DNA of 34,897 nucleotides, taken from Flavonifractor avicola (GTDB lineage Bacteria; Bacillota; Clostridia; Oscillospirales; Oscillospiraceae). The position numbers and the translations under genes are program-made. The notes under the pieces were generated by a model. That model had not been told where the DNA came from, did no database searches, and saw nothing but the letters and a program-made list of their open reading frames with translations. The stretch spans positions 1-34,897 of the forward strand of contig DXAS01000132.1 in the NCBI GenBank assembly GCA_019116915.1. Direction: 5' to 3'. Of the stretch, positions 6,947 to 14,001 are shown piece by piece (position 1 is the first letter of the stretch; the number at the start of each line of letters is the position of its first letter).

Positions 6947-7666
6947 TCAGGAGAAGGAGATGTCGTAGATGCCGAACTCATGGTTCCAGCCGCTGGTGCC
7001 CTCCACGTTGAGAGTCTCCAGCCGCACATTGGCAGCGTGGTCCAGGGGGATGGTGATGGTCTGGGGGGCGTCGCTCCAGTCAATGGTATAGGTCTCGGCC
7101 AGCTCGCCGTCCAGGTACACGTCCAGGCTGATCTTGTACTCCTTAGAGCCGTCCACATGGCCGATGGTAAAGGTCATGGTGTCATACTGGAGGTTGGTGT
7201 TCCAGATGGCGTAGCCCTCATTCTTGTAGCCGCCCGACATCTGGACGCCCTTGGTGATTTTGTTGCCGGAGATGGTCATATAGCTCTTGGGGTCGCTGCC
7301 GTCAAAGATTTTGGTATTGGTGCTCACCTGATAGGGGGGCAGCTTCTTCATCCAGTCGGTGGCCTGGCCGGGCACCTCGCCCACATAGACGGTGGCGGTG
7401 CTGCCGTCCCAGGTGACCTCCTTGCCCAGAGCCTCACCGATGGCGCGGACAGGCAGATAGGTGGTGCCGCTGCTGGCAAAGGGCTCCACAACCTTGCCGT
7501 TGGCGTCCTTGGGGGTGACCTCCACCCCGTCCACCACGATCTTGATACCCATGTAGTTGGCTTCGATCATCTTGGTGGTGACGGTACTGGCCGCCACAGC
7601 CGTCCCGCACAACAGGGCGGCAACAGCAGCGCCAGCCAGGATACGTTTACGCAGCGTCTTTTTCAT
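6947..7666 (-). CDS. Secreted stalk-domain protein with NPCBM-like C-terminal domain
   Basis: This is a 239-residue exported protein. The Sec signal peptide is MKKTLRKRILAGAAVAALLC with a cleavage site near AVAA|S. The next stretch (about residues 35-95) has VDGVEVTPKDANGK and TTYLPVRAIGEALGKEVTWD, typical of the copper-amine-oxidase N-terminal-like stalk domain common in Firmicutes cell-surface proteins. The C-terminal half (about residues 100-239) is all beta, with GGYKNEGYAIWNTNLQYDTM and ends NHEFGIYDISFS, resembling NPCBM/NEW2 carbohydrate-binding modules. The ATG at 7666 has GGGAGG eight bases upstream; the frame upstream of it has no support. It probably binds the cell wall or a glycan. 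It is monocistronic, with its own terminator. Confidence 0.85.
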   Translation of the reverse strand: MKKTLRKRILAGAAVAALLCGTAVAASTVTTKMIEANYMGIKIVVDGVEVTPKDANGKVVEPFASSGTTYLPVRAIGEALGKEVTWDGSTATVYVGEVPGQATDWMKKLPPYQVSTNTKIFDGSDPKSYMTISGNKITKGVQMSGGYKNEGYAIWNTNLQYDTMTFTIGHVDGSKEYKISLDVYLDGELAETYTIDWSDAPQTITIPLDHAANVRLETLNVEGTSGWNHEFGIYDISFS

Positions 7667-7864
7667 ACAGATTTCCTCCCTTTTTGATCTCCGCTCCGGC
7701 ATGGAGGGCGGTTTCTTCCAAAACGGCTCTGGCCGGTTTGTCAGGGCCTGTTTCAGACAGCGCGGTCCGGAAGAATATGCCGCTGCATATCCCTCCCCTT
7801 CCAGACATTCCAATATTTACCCCATCATTTTACCACACTAAATTTAGTTTCGCCATAGCTTTTC

Positions 7865-7897
7865 TTAAAAAAGCGCGCTGCAAATTGCAGCGCGCTT
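7865..7897 (-). terminator. Rho-independent terminator of the liv operon
   Basis: An 11-bp stem AAGCGCGCTGC / GCAGCGCGCTT (7871-7881 with 7887-7897) has a 5-base loop and is followed on the minus strand by TTTTTTAAG. It lies 21 bases after the livF stop. Confidence 0.9.
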
Positions 7898-7918
7898 TCT
7901 CTCTCGTTTTATTGGGGC

Positions 7919-8629
7919 TTAACCGCCCAGGTAGGCCTTCTTCACCGCCTCGTCGGCCAGCAGCTGCCGGCCCGGACCGGTCAGGGTCACCCGGCCGGTC
8001 TCCAGCACGTAGCCCCGATCAGCCACGGACAGAGCCATCTGGGCGTTCTGCTCCACCAGCAGGATGGTGGTGCCCGCCTTGTGCAGCTCCTTGATGATGT
8101 CGAAGATCTGCTCCACCAGGATGGGGGCCAGACCCATGGAGGGCTCATCCAGCATGAGCAGCTTGGGGTTGGACATGAGGGCACGGCCCATGGCCAGCAT
8201 TTGCTGCTCGCCGCCGGACAGGGTGCCCGCCACCTGCTTGCGGCGCTCTTTCAGCCGGGGGAACTGGGCGTACACCCGCTCCAGGTTGGGGGCAATAGTA
8301 GAGTTGGGCTGGGTAAAGGCGCCCATCTCCAGGTTCTCCTCCACCGTCATCTGCTGGAACACCCGGCGGCCCTCGGGCACCTGGGCCAGGCCCTGGGCCA
8401 CCAGCTTGGAGGCAGGTACCGCCTGAATGGGCTTGCCCATGAACTCGATGGAGCCGGTGCGGGTGTGGAGCAGACCGGAGACGGTCTGGAGTGTGGTGGT
8501 CTTACCGGCGCCGTTGGCGCCGATGAGGGTGACGATCTCCCCCTCCTCCACGTGGAAGGAGATGTCTTTCACGGCGTGGATGGCGCCGTAGTACACATTG
8601 ATGTTCTTGACGTCCAGCAATACCGCCAT
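7919..8629 (-). CDS. livF: Branched-chain amino-acid ABC transporter ATP-binding protein LivF
   Basis: This is one of two ATPases of the importer, 236 residues. Walker A GANGAGKTT lies near residues 38-46, the signature LSGGEQQMLAMGRAL near 137-151, Walker B LLMLDEPSMGLAP and the switch His in TTILLVEQN follow. The GRRVFQQMTVEENLEMG region and the MGLAP after Walker B are typical of LivF rather than LivG. AAGGAGG precedes the ATG by eight bases and overlaps the end of livG, with only three bases between the genes. It is the last gene of the operon. Confidence 0.95.
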   Translation of the reverse strand: MAVLLDVKNINVYYGAIHAVKDISFHVEEGEIVTLIGANGAGKTTTLQTVSGLLHTRTGSIEFMGKPIQAVPASKLVAQGLAQVPEGRRVFQQMTVEENLEMGAFTQPNSTIAPNLERVYAQFPRLKERRKQVAGTLSGGEQQMLAMGRALMSNPKLLMLDEPSMGLAPILVEQIFDIIKELHKAGTTILLVEQNAQMALSVADRGYVLETGRVTLTGPGRQLLADEAVKKAYLGG

Positions 8630-8632
8630 GGC

Positions 8633-9484
8633 TTATACCTCCTTCTGGTCGCCCAGATAGGCCTTGATGACCTCCGGGTTGTTCTGGATCTCCGAGGGGG
8701 TGCCCTTGGCGATGATCTGTCCGAAGTTGAGCACGCAGATACCCTCACAGATGCCCATAACCAGATTCATGTCGTGCTCGATGAGCAGAATGGCGATGTG
8801 GAAGGTATCCCGGATCTTGACGATGTTGTCCATCAGCTCGGCGGTCTCGGAGGGGTTCATGCCCGCCGCCGGCTCGTCCAGCAGCAGCAGAGAGGGGTTG
8901 GTGGCCAGGGCACGGACGATCTCCAGCTTGCGCTGGGCGCCGTAGGGCAGGCTGCCTGCCTTGGCGTTGGCCAGATGCTGCATATCGAAGATGCTCAGCA
9001 GTTCCAGGGCGCTCTCATGGGCCAGCTTCTCCTTCTTCCAGTAGCTGGGCAGACGGAGGATGCCGCTCCACATGGGGTAGCGGACATGGTTGTGCAGGCC
9101 GATCTTTACGTTGTCCTCCACCGTCAGGTTGTCGAACAGGCGGATGTTCTGGAAGGTACGGGCGATGCCCGCCTTGTTCACCTGAACGGTGGACATATTG
9201 TGGGTGTCGATGCCGTCCAGCAGCACGGTGCCCCGGGTGGGCTGATACACCTTGGTCAGCAGGTTGAACACGGTGGTCTTACCGGCGCCGTTGGGGCCGA
9301 TGAGGCCGGCGATCTCGGTACGGCCGATGGCCATGTTGAACTCATTCACGGCGGTGAGGCCGCCGAAGTCGATGCCCAGGTGCTGGCACTCCAGGATGGG
9401 GGTCTGCTTGATGTCGCGCTCGGGGATAATATTGGGGCTGGGCACCGGGACCAGCTTGGTCTCGGGACGCTTGGGCTTACTCAT
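8633..9484 (-). CDS. livG: Branched-chain amino-acid ABC transporter ATP-binding protein LivG
   Basis: This is the second importer ATPase, 283 residues. Walker A is GPNGAGKTT, the signature is LPYGAQRKLEIVRAL, and Walker B is LLLLDEPAAGMNPSET, ending in the switch His of LLIEHDMNLVMG. The signature LPYG and the AAGMN after Walker B mark LivG. The N-terminus carries about 25 extra residues (SKPKRPETKLVPVPSPN region) before the usual start of the fold. The start is supported by GGGAGG eight bases upstream. It overlaps the end of livM by eight bases. Confidence 0.95.
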   Translation of the reverse strand: MSKPKRPETKLVPVPSPNIIPERDIKQTPILECQHLGIDFGGLTAVNEFNMAIGRTEIAGLIGPNGAGKTTVFNLLTKVYQPTRGTVLLDGIDTHNMSTVQVNKAGIARTFQNIRLFDNLTVEDNVKIGLHNHVRYPMWSGILRLPSYWKKEKLAHESALELLSIFDMQHLANAKAGSLPYGAQRKLEIVRALATNPSLLLLDEPAAGMNPSETAELMDNIVKIRDTFHIAILLIEHDMNLVMGICEGICVLNFGQIIAKGTPSEIQNNPEVIKAYLGDQKEV

Positions 9485-10568
9485 GGCTGACGCCTCCCTT
9501 CTCGGCCGGCTGTTCCGGCGACTTGCGGAATTTCTCCTTGATGCCGTTGAAGAATCCGCGCATCACCGGGTTATTGGTGGCAATCATCACCAGAATGAGC
9601 ACAATGGCGTACACCAGCATCCGGTACTCATCCAGGTTGATGGCACGCAGCAGCTCGGGCAGGTAGGTGAGGAAGGCGGCGGCAATGATGGAGCCGCGGA
9701 TGTTGCCGATACCGCCCAGCACCACGAACACCAGCACCAGAATAGAGGTGTTGAAGTCAAACTTCTTGGGGGCCACGGAAGAGAAGTTCATGGCGTAGAG
9801 CACGCCCGCGGCACCCGCCATAACGGCGGAGGTAACGAAGGCCATCAGCTTGTACTTGGTAGCGCCGATGCCCACGCTCTCGGCGGCGATGCGGTTGTCC
9901 CGCAGGGCCATAATGGCCCGACCGGAGCGGCTGTTCACCAGGTTGAGCACCACAGTCAGGGCAATGAGCACCAGGATGAAGCCGGCGGTGAAGGAGGCCA
10001 GCTTCACGTTGGTGGTGAAGCCCATGGGCCCCTTCAGGATAGCCTTGCCGCCCTCCTCCAGGTTGAGGGCCATCTCATTCTCCAGAGAGAAGTGGAGGCC
10101 GTTCTTATCCACGCCCACATAGAGCACGTTCATGATGTTGCGGATGATCTCGCCGAAGGCCAGAGTCACGATGGCCAGGTAGTCGCCCCGCAGACGGAGC
10201 ACAGGCACACCCACGATGACGCCGGCAATACCGGCCAGCGCCGCACCCACGATCATGGCCACCACCAGGCGGACCGCTCCGTTGGGAATGGCATCCTGGA
10301 GGGACATGGCGGTCACTACGCCGGAAAAGGCGCCCACGCTCATAAATCCGGCGTGGCCCAGGCTCAGCTCACCGGAGATACCTACCACCAGATTGAGGGA
10401 CAGAGCCATGACGATATAGGCGCAGATGGGCACCAGCTGGCCCTGCAGAGAGGAGGACAGCATATCGCCCGCATTGAGCACCTGAAGGATCACAAAGGCC
10501 GCAATGACAATGGCGTAGGTGATGGTGTTGTTGATCAGCCGTTTCCGGCCGGAAGTCAATTTCTTCAT
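9477..10568 (-). CDS. livM: Branched-chain amino-acid ABC transporter permease LivM
   Basis: This is an inner-membrane permease of 363 residues that pairs with LivH. Many hydrophobic helices are visible from residue 15 on. GHAGFMSVGAFSGVV, RLRGDYLAIVTLAFGEIIR and a C-terminal VLGGIGNIRGSIIAAAFLTY are typical LivM landmarks. The frame opens with a GTG at 10577, but the ATG at 10568 has GAGG eight bases upstream and ten bases separate it from livH, so I prefer the ATG. It overlaps livG. Confidence 0.95.
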   Translation of the reverse strand: MKKLTSGRKRLINNTITYAIVIAAFVILQVLNAGDMLSSSLQGQLVPICAYIVMALSLNLVVGISGELSLGHAGFMSVGAFSGVVTAMSLQDAIPNGAVRLVVAMIVGAALAGIAGVIVGVPVLRLRGDYLAIVTLAFGEIIRNIMNVLYVGVDKNGLHFSLENEMALNLEEGGKAILKGPMGFTTNVKLASFTAGFILVLIALTVVLNLVNSRSGRAIMALRDNRIAAESVGIGATKYKLMAFVTSAVMAGAAGVLYAMNFSSVAPKKFDFNTSILVLVFVVLGGIGNIRGSIIAAAFLTYLPELLRAINLDEYRMLVYAIVLILVMIATNNPVMRGFFNGIKEKFRKSPEQPAEKGGVSHE

Positions 10569-10578
10569 ATCCCTCACC

Positions 10579-11451
10579 TCACACTTTCTCGCGGACGGTC
10601 TTGCCCAGCAGGCCGGCGGGCTTCACCAGCAGCACGATGATGAGCACCGCAAAGACCACCGCGTCGGAGATGTTGGTATTGATCACCTTGGCAAAGGTCT
10701 CGATGATACCCAGCAGGATGCCGCCCAGCATGGCGCCGGGGATGGAGCCGATGCCGCCAAACACGGCAGCGGTAAAGGCCTTGATGCCGGGCAGGGAGCC
10801 GGTGGTGGGCATCAGAGTCCGGTAGCTGGAGCACAGCAGCACACCGGCGATGGCGGCCAGAGCGGAGCCGATGGCAAAGGTCATGGAGATGGTGCGGTTG
10901 ACGTTGATGCCCATGAGCTGAGCGGCCGCCTTATCCTCGGAGCAGGCCCGCATGGCCTTGCCCATCTTGGTCTTACTGGTGAACCAGGTGAGGGCCAGCA
11001 TGATGATGATGCAGGCCAGTACGGTAACCAGAGACACATAGGTGATGTTCACACCGGAGATGGGCAGGGATCCCTCAGGGATGACAGGGGTAAACACCTT
11101 GGGATCGGCGCCCCACAGCAGCAGGGCGGCGTTTTGCAGGAAATAGCTGACGCCAATGGCGGTGATGAGCACCGCCAGGGAGGACGCCTGACGCAGGGGC
11201 TTGTAGGCCAGTCCTTCGATGACGACGCCCAGGACGGTACACACCACCACAGCCAGCAGTACGCCCACCACAGGGGGCAGATTAAAGCTGCCGGTGGCAA
11301 AGAAGGTCACATAGGCGCCCACCATGATGACGTCGCCGTGGGCAAAGTTCAGCATCTTTGCGATGCCGTACACCATGGTGTAGCCCAGGGCGATGATGGC
11401 GTAGACGCTGCCCAGGCTGATACCGGTGATCAGATTATTGAGGAAGCTCAA
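10579..11451 (-). CDS. livH: Branched-chain amino-acid ABC transporter permease LivH
   Basis: This is the first permease of the importer, 290 residues from the chosen start. LSFLNNLITGISLGSVYAI begins the protein, followed by ALGYTMVYGIAKMLNFAHGD and, near the end, GGIGSIPGAMLGGILLGIIE, all standard LivH features. The frame extends 28 codons further up, but that stretch is intergenic and includes part of a hairpin. GAGAGG lies eight bases before a TTG at 11451, which I take as the start; the only nearby ATG is in another frame and closes at once. It is separated from livJ by about 180 bases holding two hairpins. Confidence 0.9.
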   Translation of the reverse strand: MSFLNNLITGISLGSVYAIIALGYTMVYGIAKMLNFAHGDVIMVGAYVTFFATGSFNLPPVVGVLLAVVVCTVLGVVIEGLAYKPLRQASSLAVLITAIGVSYFLQNAALLLWGADPKVFTPVIPEGSLPISGVNITYVSLVTVLACIIIMLALTWFTSKTKMGKAMRACSEDKAAAQLMGINVNRTISMTFAIGSALAAIAGVLLCSSYRTLMPTTGSLPGIKAFTAAVFGGIGSIPGAMLGGILLGIIETFAKVINTNISDAVVFAVLIIVLLVKPAGLLGKTVREKV

Positions 11452-11494
11452 ACCATTCACCTCTCTACTTGTTTTCTCTGTTCTGTGTATGGCA

Positions 11495-11529
11495 GAAACA
11501 TCGGCGGTCCTGCGGGCTGCCGATGTTTC
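11495..11529. other. Inverted repeat in the livJ-livH gap
   Basis: GAAACATCGGC (11495-11505) and GCCGATGTTTC (11519-11529) are perfect inverted copies around 13 bases. There is no T-run on either side, so it is more likely an mRNA-stabilising hairpin or a protein site than a terminator. Confidence 0.6.
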
Positions 11530-11556
11530 CACCATACATCCGATTGGGGATACATG

Positions 11557-11594
11557 GGGAAAAGCGGGCTGCCGGGTCCCCCCGGCAACCCGCT
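11557..11594 (-). terminator. Leaky terminator after livJ
   Basis: A 14-bp stem with one mismatch (11563-11576 with 11581-11594) is followed on the minus strand by TTTTCCCC. It lies between the binding-protein gene and the permease genes, where partial termination would keep the binding protein in excess. Confidence 0.65.
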
Positions 11595-11631
11595 TCTGAG
11601 TCCCTGTTAAGCGGTAGTATTCTGCTCCAGA

Positions 11632-12834
11632 TTACTGGGTGACGTACACGCCGCCCTCGACCTTGACCACCACGGGGGCCTTGGAGACCTCGCCGTTGGC
11701 GGACCAGGTCATGCCGGTGCCGGTCAGGCCGTCCACGCTGAAGTCGCTGGAGGTGAACTGAGCGATCAGAGCCTCGCAGATCTCCTCGGCGCTCATGTCG
11801 GCGGTAACGCCGGCAGCGGTGCAGGCCTCATAGATGGCGTACATACAGTCGTAGCCGTCAGCGGCGAACTGGTTGGGGATACCGCCGTAAGCAGCCTCAT
11901 ACTCGCTGACGAAGGTCTTGGTGCGCTCGTCCTCGCCCCAGGCGTTGAAGGGAGTCATGAGCATCAGGCCCTCGGCCAGGCTCTTGTCAAAGCCCTCCAG
12001 GTCCAGGATACCGTCCATACCGTCGCAGCCGAAGAAGGTGGGCTCATAGCCCATGCTCTTGGCCTGGGACAGGATCAGGGAAGCGGGGGTGTAGTAGATG
12101 GGCATGAACACCAGGTCGGCGCCGGCGTCCTTGGCGGCAGACAGCTGCACGTTGAAGTCGGTGTTGGTGTCATCGGGGAAGGTCTGAACGGTCACGACCT
12201 CCAGACCGATATCGTCAGCGGTGGTCTGGAAGGCATTGTAAATGCCGGTAGAGTAGGCGTCGCCGTTGTTGTAGATCACCGCGATCTTGGTTCCCAGGTT
12301 GTTATCCTTAATATAGTTGGCGGCGGTGATACCCTGGTTGGGGTCGGTAAAGCACACCTGGAACACGTTGTCCTTGCCCGCAGTCACGTCGGTGGAAGAG
12401 GCGGAGGGGGTGAGCTGGAAGTAGCGGTCGTTGAAGGTCTCAGCAGCCACAGCCACGCAGGGGTTGGTGGTGGTGCAGCCGTAGATGATCTTGGCGCCGT
12501 CGTCCTTCAGCTTGCCGTAGGCGTTGACCGCCTTCTCAATATCGCCTTCGTCGTCCTGAGCGTTCAGGGAGAACTGCAGGCCGCCCAGAGCGTTAATCTC
12601 CTCAATGGCGATTTCGGCGCCCTGCTTGGTGGCCAGGCCGTAAACAGCAGCGGAGCCGGTCAGGGGGCCGATGCCGCCGATCTGAATGGTGCCTTCGGTG
12701 TTGCCGCTGGTGGTTTCATTGCCACCGGCGGGGGTATTGGCGGAGCCGCTCTCGGTGCCGCCGCCGCAGCCGGCCAGCATGGAGAAGCTGAGCGCACCCG
12801 CCAGCGCAAGAGACAGGATGCGAGACTTTTTCAT
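11632..12834 (-). CDS. livJ: Branched-chain amino-acid ABC transporter substrate-binding lipoprotein
   Basis: This is the extracellular binding protein of the importer, 400 residues, anchored as a lipoprotein: LSFSMLAGCGGG places the lipidated Cys at residue 23, followed by a Ser/Thr/Gly linker. The mature part opens with IQIGGIGPLTGSAAVYGLAT, then GAEIAIEEINALGG, and later YKTFVSEYEAAYGGIPNQFA-type sequence, the periplasmic-binding type I fold of LivJ proteins. The ATG has GGAGG seven to eight bases upstream. It is the first gene of the operon, with a perfect-consensus promoter and a hairpin just after it. The preferred substrate (Leu/Ile/Val or another amino acid) cannot be read from the sequence. 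Confidence 0.93.
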   Translation of the reverse strand: MKKSRILSLALAGALSFSMLAGCGGGTESGSANTPAGGNETTSGNTEGTIQIGGIGPLTGSAAVYGLATKQGAEIAIEEINALGGLQFSLNAQDDEGDIEKAVNAYGKLKDDGAKIIYGCTTTNPCVAVAAETFNDRYFQLTPSASSTDVTAGKDNVFQVCFTDPNQGITAANYIKDNNLGTKIAVIYNNGDAYSTGIYNAFQTTADDIGLEVVTVQTFPDDTNTDFNVQLSAAKDAGADLVFMPIYYTPASLILSQAKSMGYEPTFFGCDGMDGILDLEGFDKSLAEGLMLMTPFNAWGEDERTKTFVSEYEAAYGGIPNQFAADGYDCMYAIYEACTAAGVTADMSAEEICEALIAQFTSSDFSVDGLTGTGMTWSANGEVSKAPVVVKVEGGVYVTQ

Positions 12835-12859
12835 CGTTCATTCCTCCTTCAAGAAGTTG

Positions 12860-12895
12860 TTGACAATTATATGCGTGTCGTCGGAAATTGTCAAC
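12860..12895. promoter_or_regulatory. Inverted repeat framing the liv promoter
   Basis: GTTGACAATT (12860-12869) and AATTGTCAAC (12886-12895) are perfect 10-bp inverted arms separated by 16 bases. One arm covers the -35 and the other overlaps the -10. It could be an operator for a regulator able to bridge two half-sites. Confidence 0.5.
12866..12894 (-). promoter_or_regulatory. Perfect-consensus promoter of the liv operon
   Basis: TTGACA (12894-12889) and TATAAT (12871-12866) on the minus strand are exactly 17 bases apart. Transcription would start near 12859, about 25 bases before livJ. Confidence 0.9.
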
Positions 12896-12898
12896 CTT

Positions 12899-12939
12899 AA
12901 AAATGCACAAGGGCCGCCCTTCAGCAGGTGGCCCTTGTG
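12899..12939 (-). terminator. Terminator of the SDR gene
   Basis: CACAAGGGCC (12906-12915) pairs with GGCCCTTGTG (12930-12939) around 14 bases, followed on the minus strand by CATTTTTAAGG. It sits between the SDR gene and the liv promoter. Confidence 0.8.
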
Positions 12940-12976
12940 TGAAGTATGAACAATTTATGAACGTAGGCAGGCATTT

Positions 12977-13699
12977 TCAGATAATCAGTCCGCCATTGGG
13001 GGACAAAACCTGTCCCGTGATAAAGTTTGCAGCGTCGGAAGCCAGATACCACAGGGCCTCCGCCACATCCTCCGGCCGGCCGATGCGCTCCAGGGGGGTC
13101 TCCTCCGCCAAAGCGGCCAGATCCTCGGGGCCCAGGTTGCCGTTCATCTCCGTATCAATGACCCCGGGAGACACACAGTTCACCGTGATCCCAGAGGGCC
13201 CAACCTCCTTGGCCAGAGCCTTTGTAAGCCCGATGACAGCAGCTTTTGCGGCAGAATAGGCCACCTCGCAGGAGCCTCCCACCTGTCCCCACATAGAGGA
13301 CAAAGTCAAAATTTTTCCCGCCTTGCGATGGATAAAATGAGGCAGCGCCGCCCGGATGGTGTAGAACATTCCGTCCACGTTGACGGCAAACATCCGCCGC
13401 CAATCCTCGTCCGTCAGATCGCCAAATAATTTCTGCTGGGCGATGCCTGCGTTGCATATCAGAATGTCAAGTTGACAAAATTTATCCAACACATTGTCAA
13501 CCATATTCCGTACCTGGGCCGAGTCTGACACGTCGGCCTGGACCGCCCAGCCGCCGATCTCCTCCGCCAGAGCCTCCGCTTTCTTTCTGGAGCGGCAGTA
13601 GTTGACCACCACCCGGTCTCCCCCGGCGGCAAACCGCCGGGCCGCCGCCGCGCCGATGCCCCGGCTGCCGCCGGTAATGAGAACCACCCGTCCTGCCAT
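12977..13699 (-). CDS. Short-chain dehydrogenase/reductase, FabG-like
   Basis: This is a classical NAD(P)-dependent short-chain dehydrogenase/reductase of 240 residues. The cofactor motif TGGSRGIG lies at residues 9-16, NAG at 83-85, a catalytic Ser near 134, and Y148-x3-K152 in the YSAAK motif. An Arg/Lys-rich CRSRKK after the second strand suggests NADP(H). The C-terminal ITGQVLSPNGG is typical of the FabG group. It is not inside a fatty-acid operon: it stands alone with its own promoter and terminator, so a housekeeping FabG role is uncertain and it may act on another keto substrate. AAGGAGG lies seven bases before the ATG. Confidence 0.88.
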   Translation of the reverse strand: MAGRVVLITGGSRGIGAAAARRFAAGGDRVVVNYCRSRKKAEALAEEIGGWAVQADVSDSAQVRNMVDNVLDKFCQLDILICNAGIAQQKLFGDLTDEDWRRMFAVNVDGMFYTIRAALPHFIHRKAGKILTLSSMWGQVGGSCEVAYSAAKAAVIGLTKALAKEVGPSGITVNCVSPGVIDTEMNGNLGPEDLAALAEETPLERIGRPEDVAEALWYLASDAANFITGQVLSPNGGLII

Positions 13700-13731
13700 A
13701 CCATTTCCTCCTTGTTTATGGCGTTTTTCTC

Positions 13732-13760
13732 AGTATACCAGCACTTTCCGGCCTTGAAAA
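13732..13760 (-). promoter_or_regulatory. Promoter of the SDR gene
   Basis: TTTTCA (13760-13755) and TATACT (13737-13732) on the minus strand are 17 bases apart, about 33 bases before the start codon. The -35 lies close to the divergent tRNA promoter. Confidence 0.6.
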
Positions 13761-13778
13761 GAGAAATTTAAAAAAGTA

Positions 13779-13807
13779 TTGACAAGCTCTTTTATTTTCG
13801 CTATAAT
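13779..13807 (+). promoter_or_regulatory. Promoter of tRNA-Val
   Basis: TTGACA (13779-13784) and TATAAT (13802-13807) are exactly 17 bases apart, 14 bases upstream of the mature tRNA 5' end. Confidence 0.9.
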
Positions 13808-13821
13808 AGTCCATGCTGTTC

Positions 13822-13897
13822 GGACGATTAGCTCAGCTGGTAGAGCATCCGCTTGACGTGCGGGAGGTCACAGGTTCAAGTCCTGTATCGTCCACCA
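13822..13897 (+). tRNA. tRNA-Val (anticodon GAC)
   Basis: A 76-base cloverleaf with encoded CCA. The acceptor arm GGACGAT pairs with ATCGTCC, the D arm is GCTC/GAGC, the anticodon stem is TCCGC/GCGGG with loop TTGACGT (anticodon GAC), and the T arm is ACAGG-TTCAAGT-CCTGT. It has its own promoter and terminator. No integrase or repeated 3' end indicates use as an attachment site. Confidence 0.97.
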
Positions 13898-13900
13898 TAT

Positions 13901-13936
13901 AAAACCCTTGAAGCCAAACGGTTTCAAGGGTTTTTT
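13901..13936 (+). terminator. Terminator of tRNA-Val
   Basis: CCCTTGAAGCC pairs with GGTTTCAAGGG with one wobble around an AAAC loop, followed by TTTTTT. It starts four bases after the CCA end. Confidence 0.9.
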
Positions 13937-13947
13937 CTTTGTTCTGT

Positions 13948-13990
13948 AAAAGCCATCCTCCTGGGTATTCTGTTCCGGCGGATGGCTTTT
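13948..13990 (-). terminator. Terminator of the VTC/tannase-like operon
   Basis: AAAAGCCATCC (13948-13958) and GGATGGCTTTT (13980-13990) form an 11-bp stem with a 21-base loop. It is followed by T-rich sequence on the minus strand and could work in both directions. It is 11 bases past the stop codon of the tannase-like gene. Confidence 0.7.
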
Positions 13991-14001
13991 ATTCTCATTC
14001 G

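Noticed and set aside
7667..7813. Upstream extension of the stalk-domain gene by 49 codons.
   Set aside because: The extension has no ribosome site and hides a normal signal peptide that begins at the ATG at 7666.
7837..7848. Palindrome ACTAAATTTAGT upstream of the stalk-domain gene.
   Set aside because: Short and AT-rich with no second copy; a weak TTTAGT-17-TAAATA promoter can be drawn through it, but I do not find it convincing.
13822..13897. tRNA-Val as attachment site of an integrated element.
   Set aside because: No integrase, no repeat of the tRNA 3' end in the window, and the flanking genes are ordinary.
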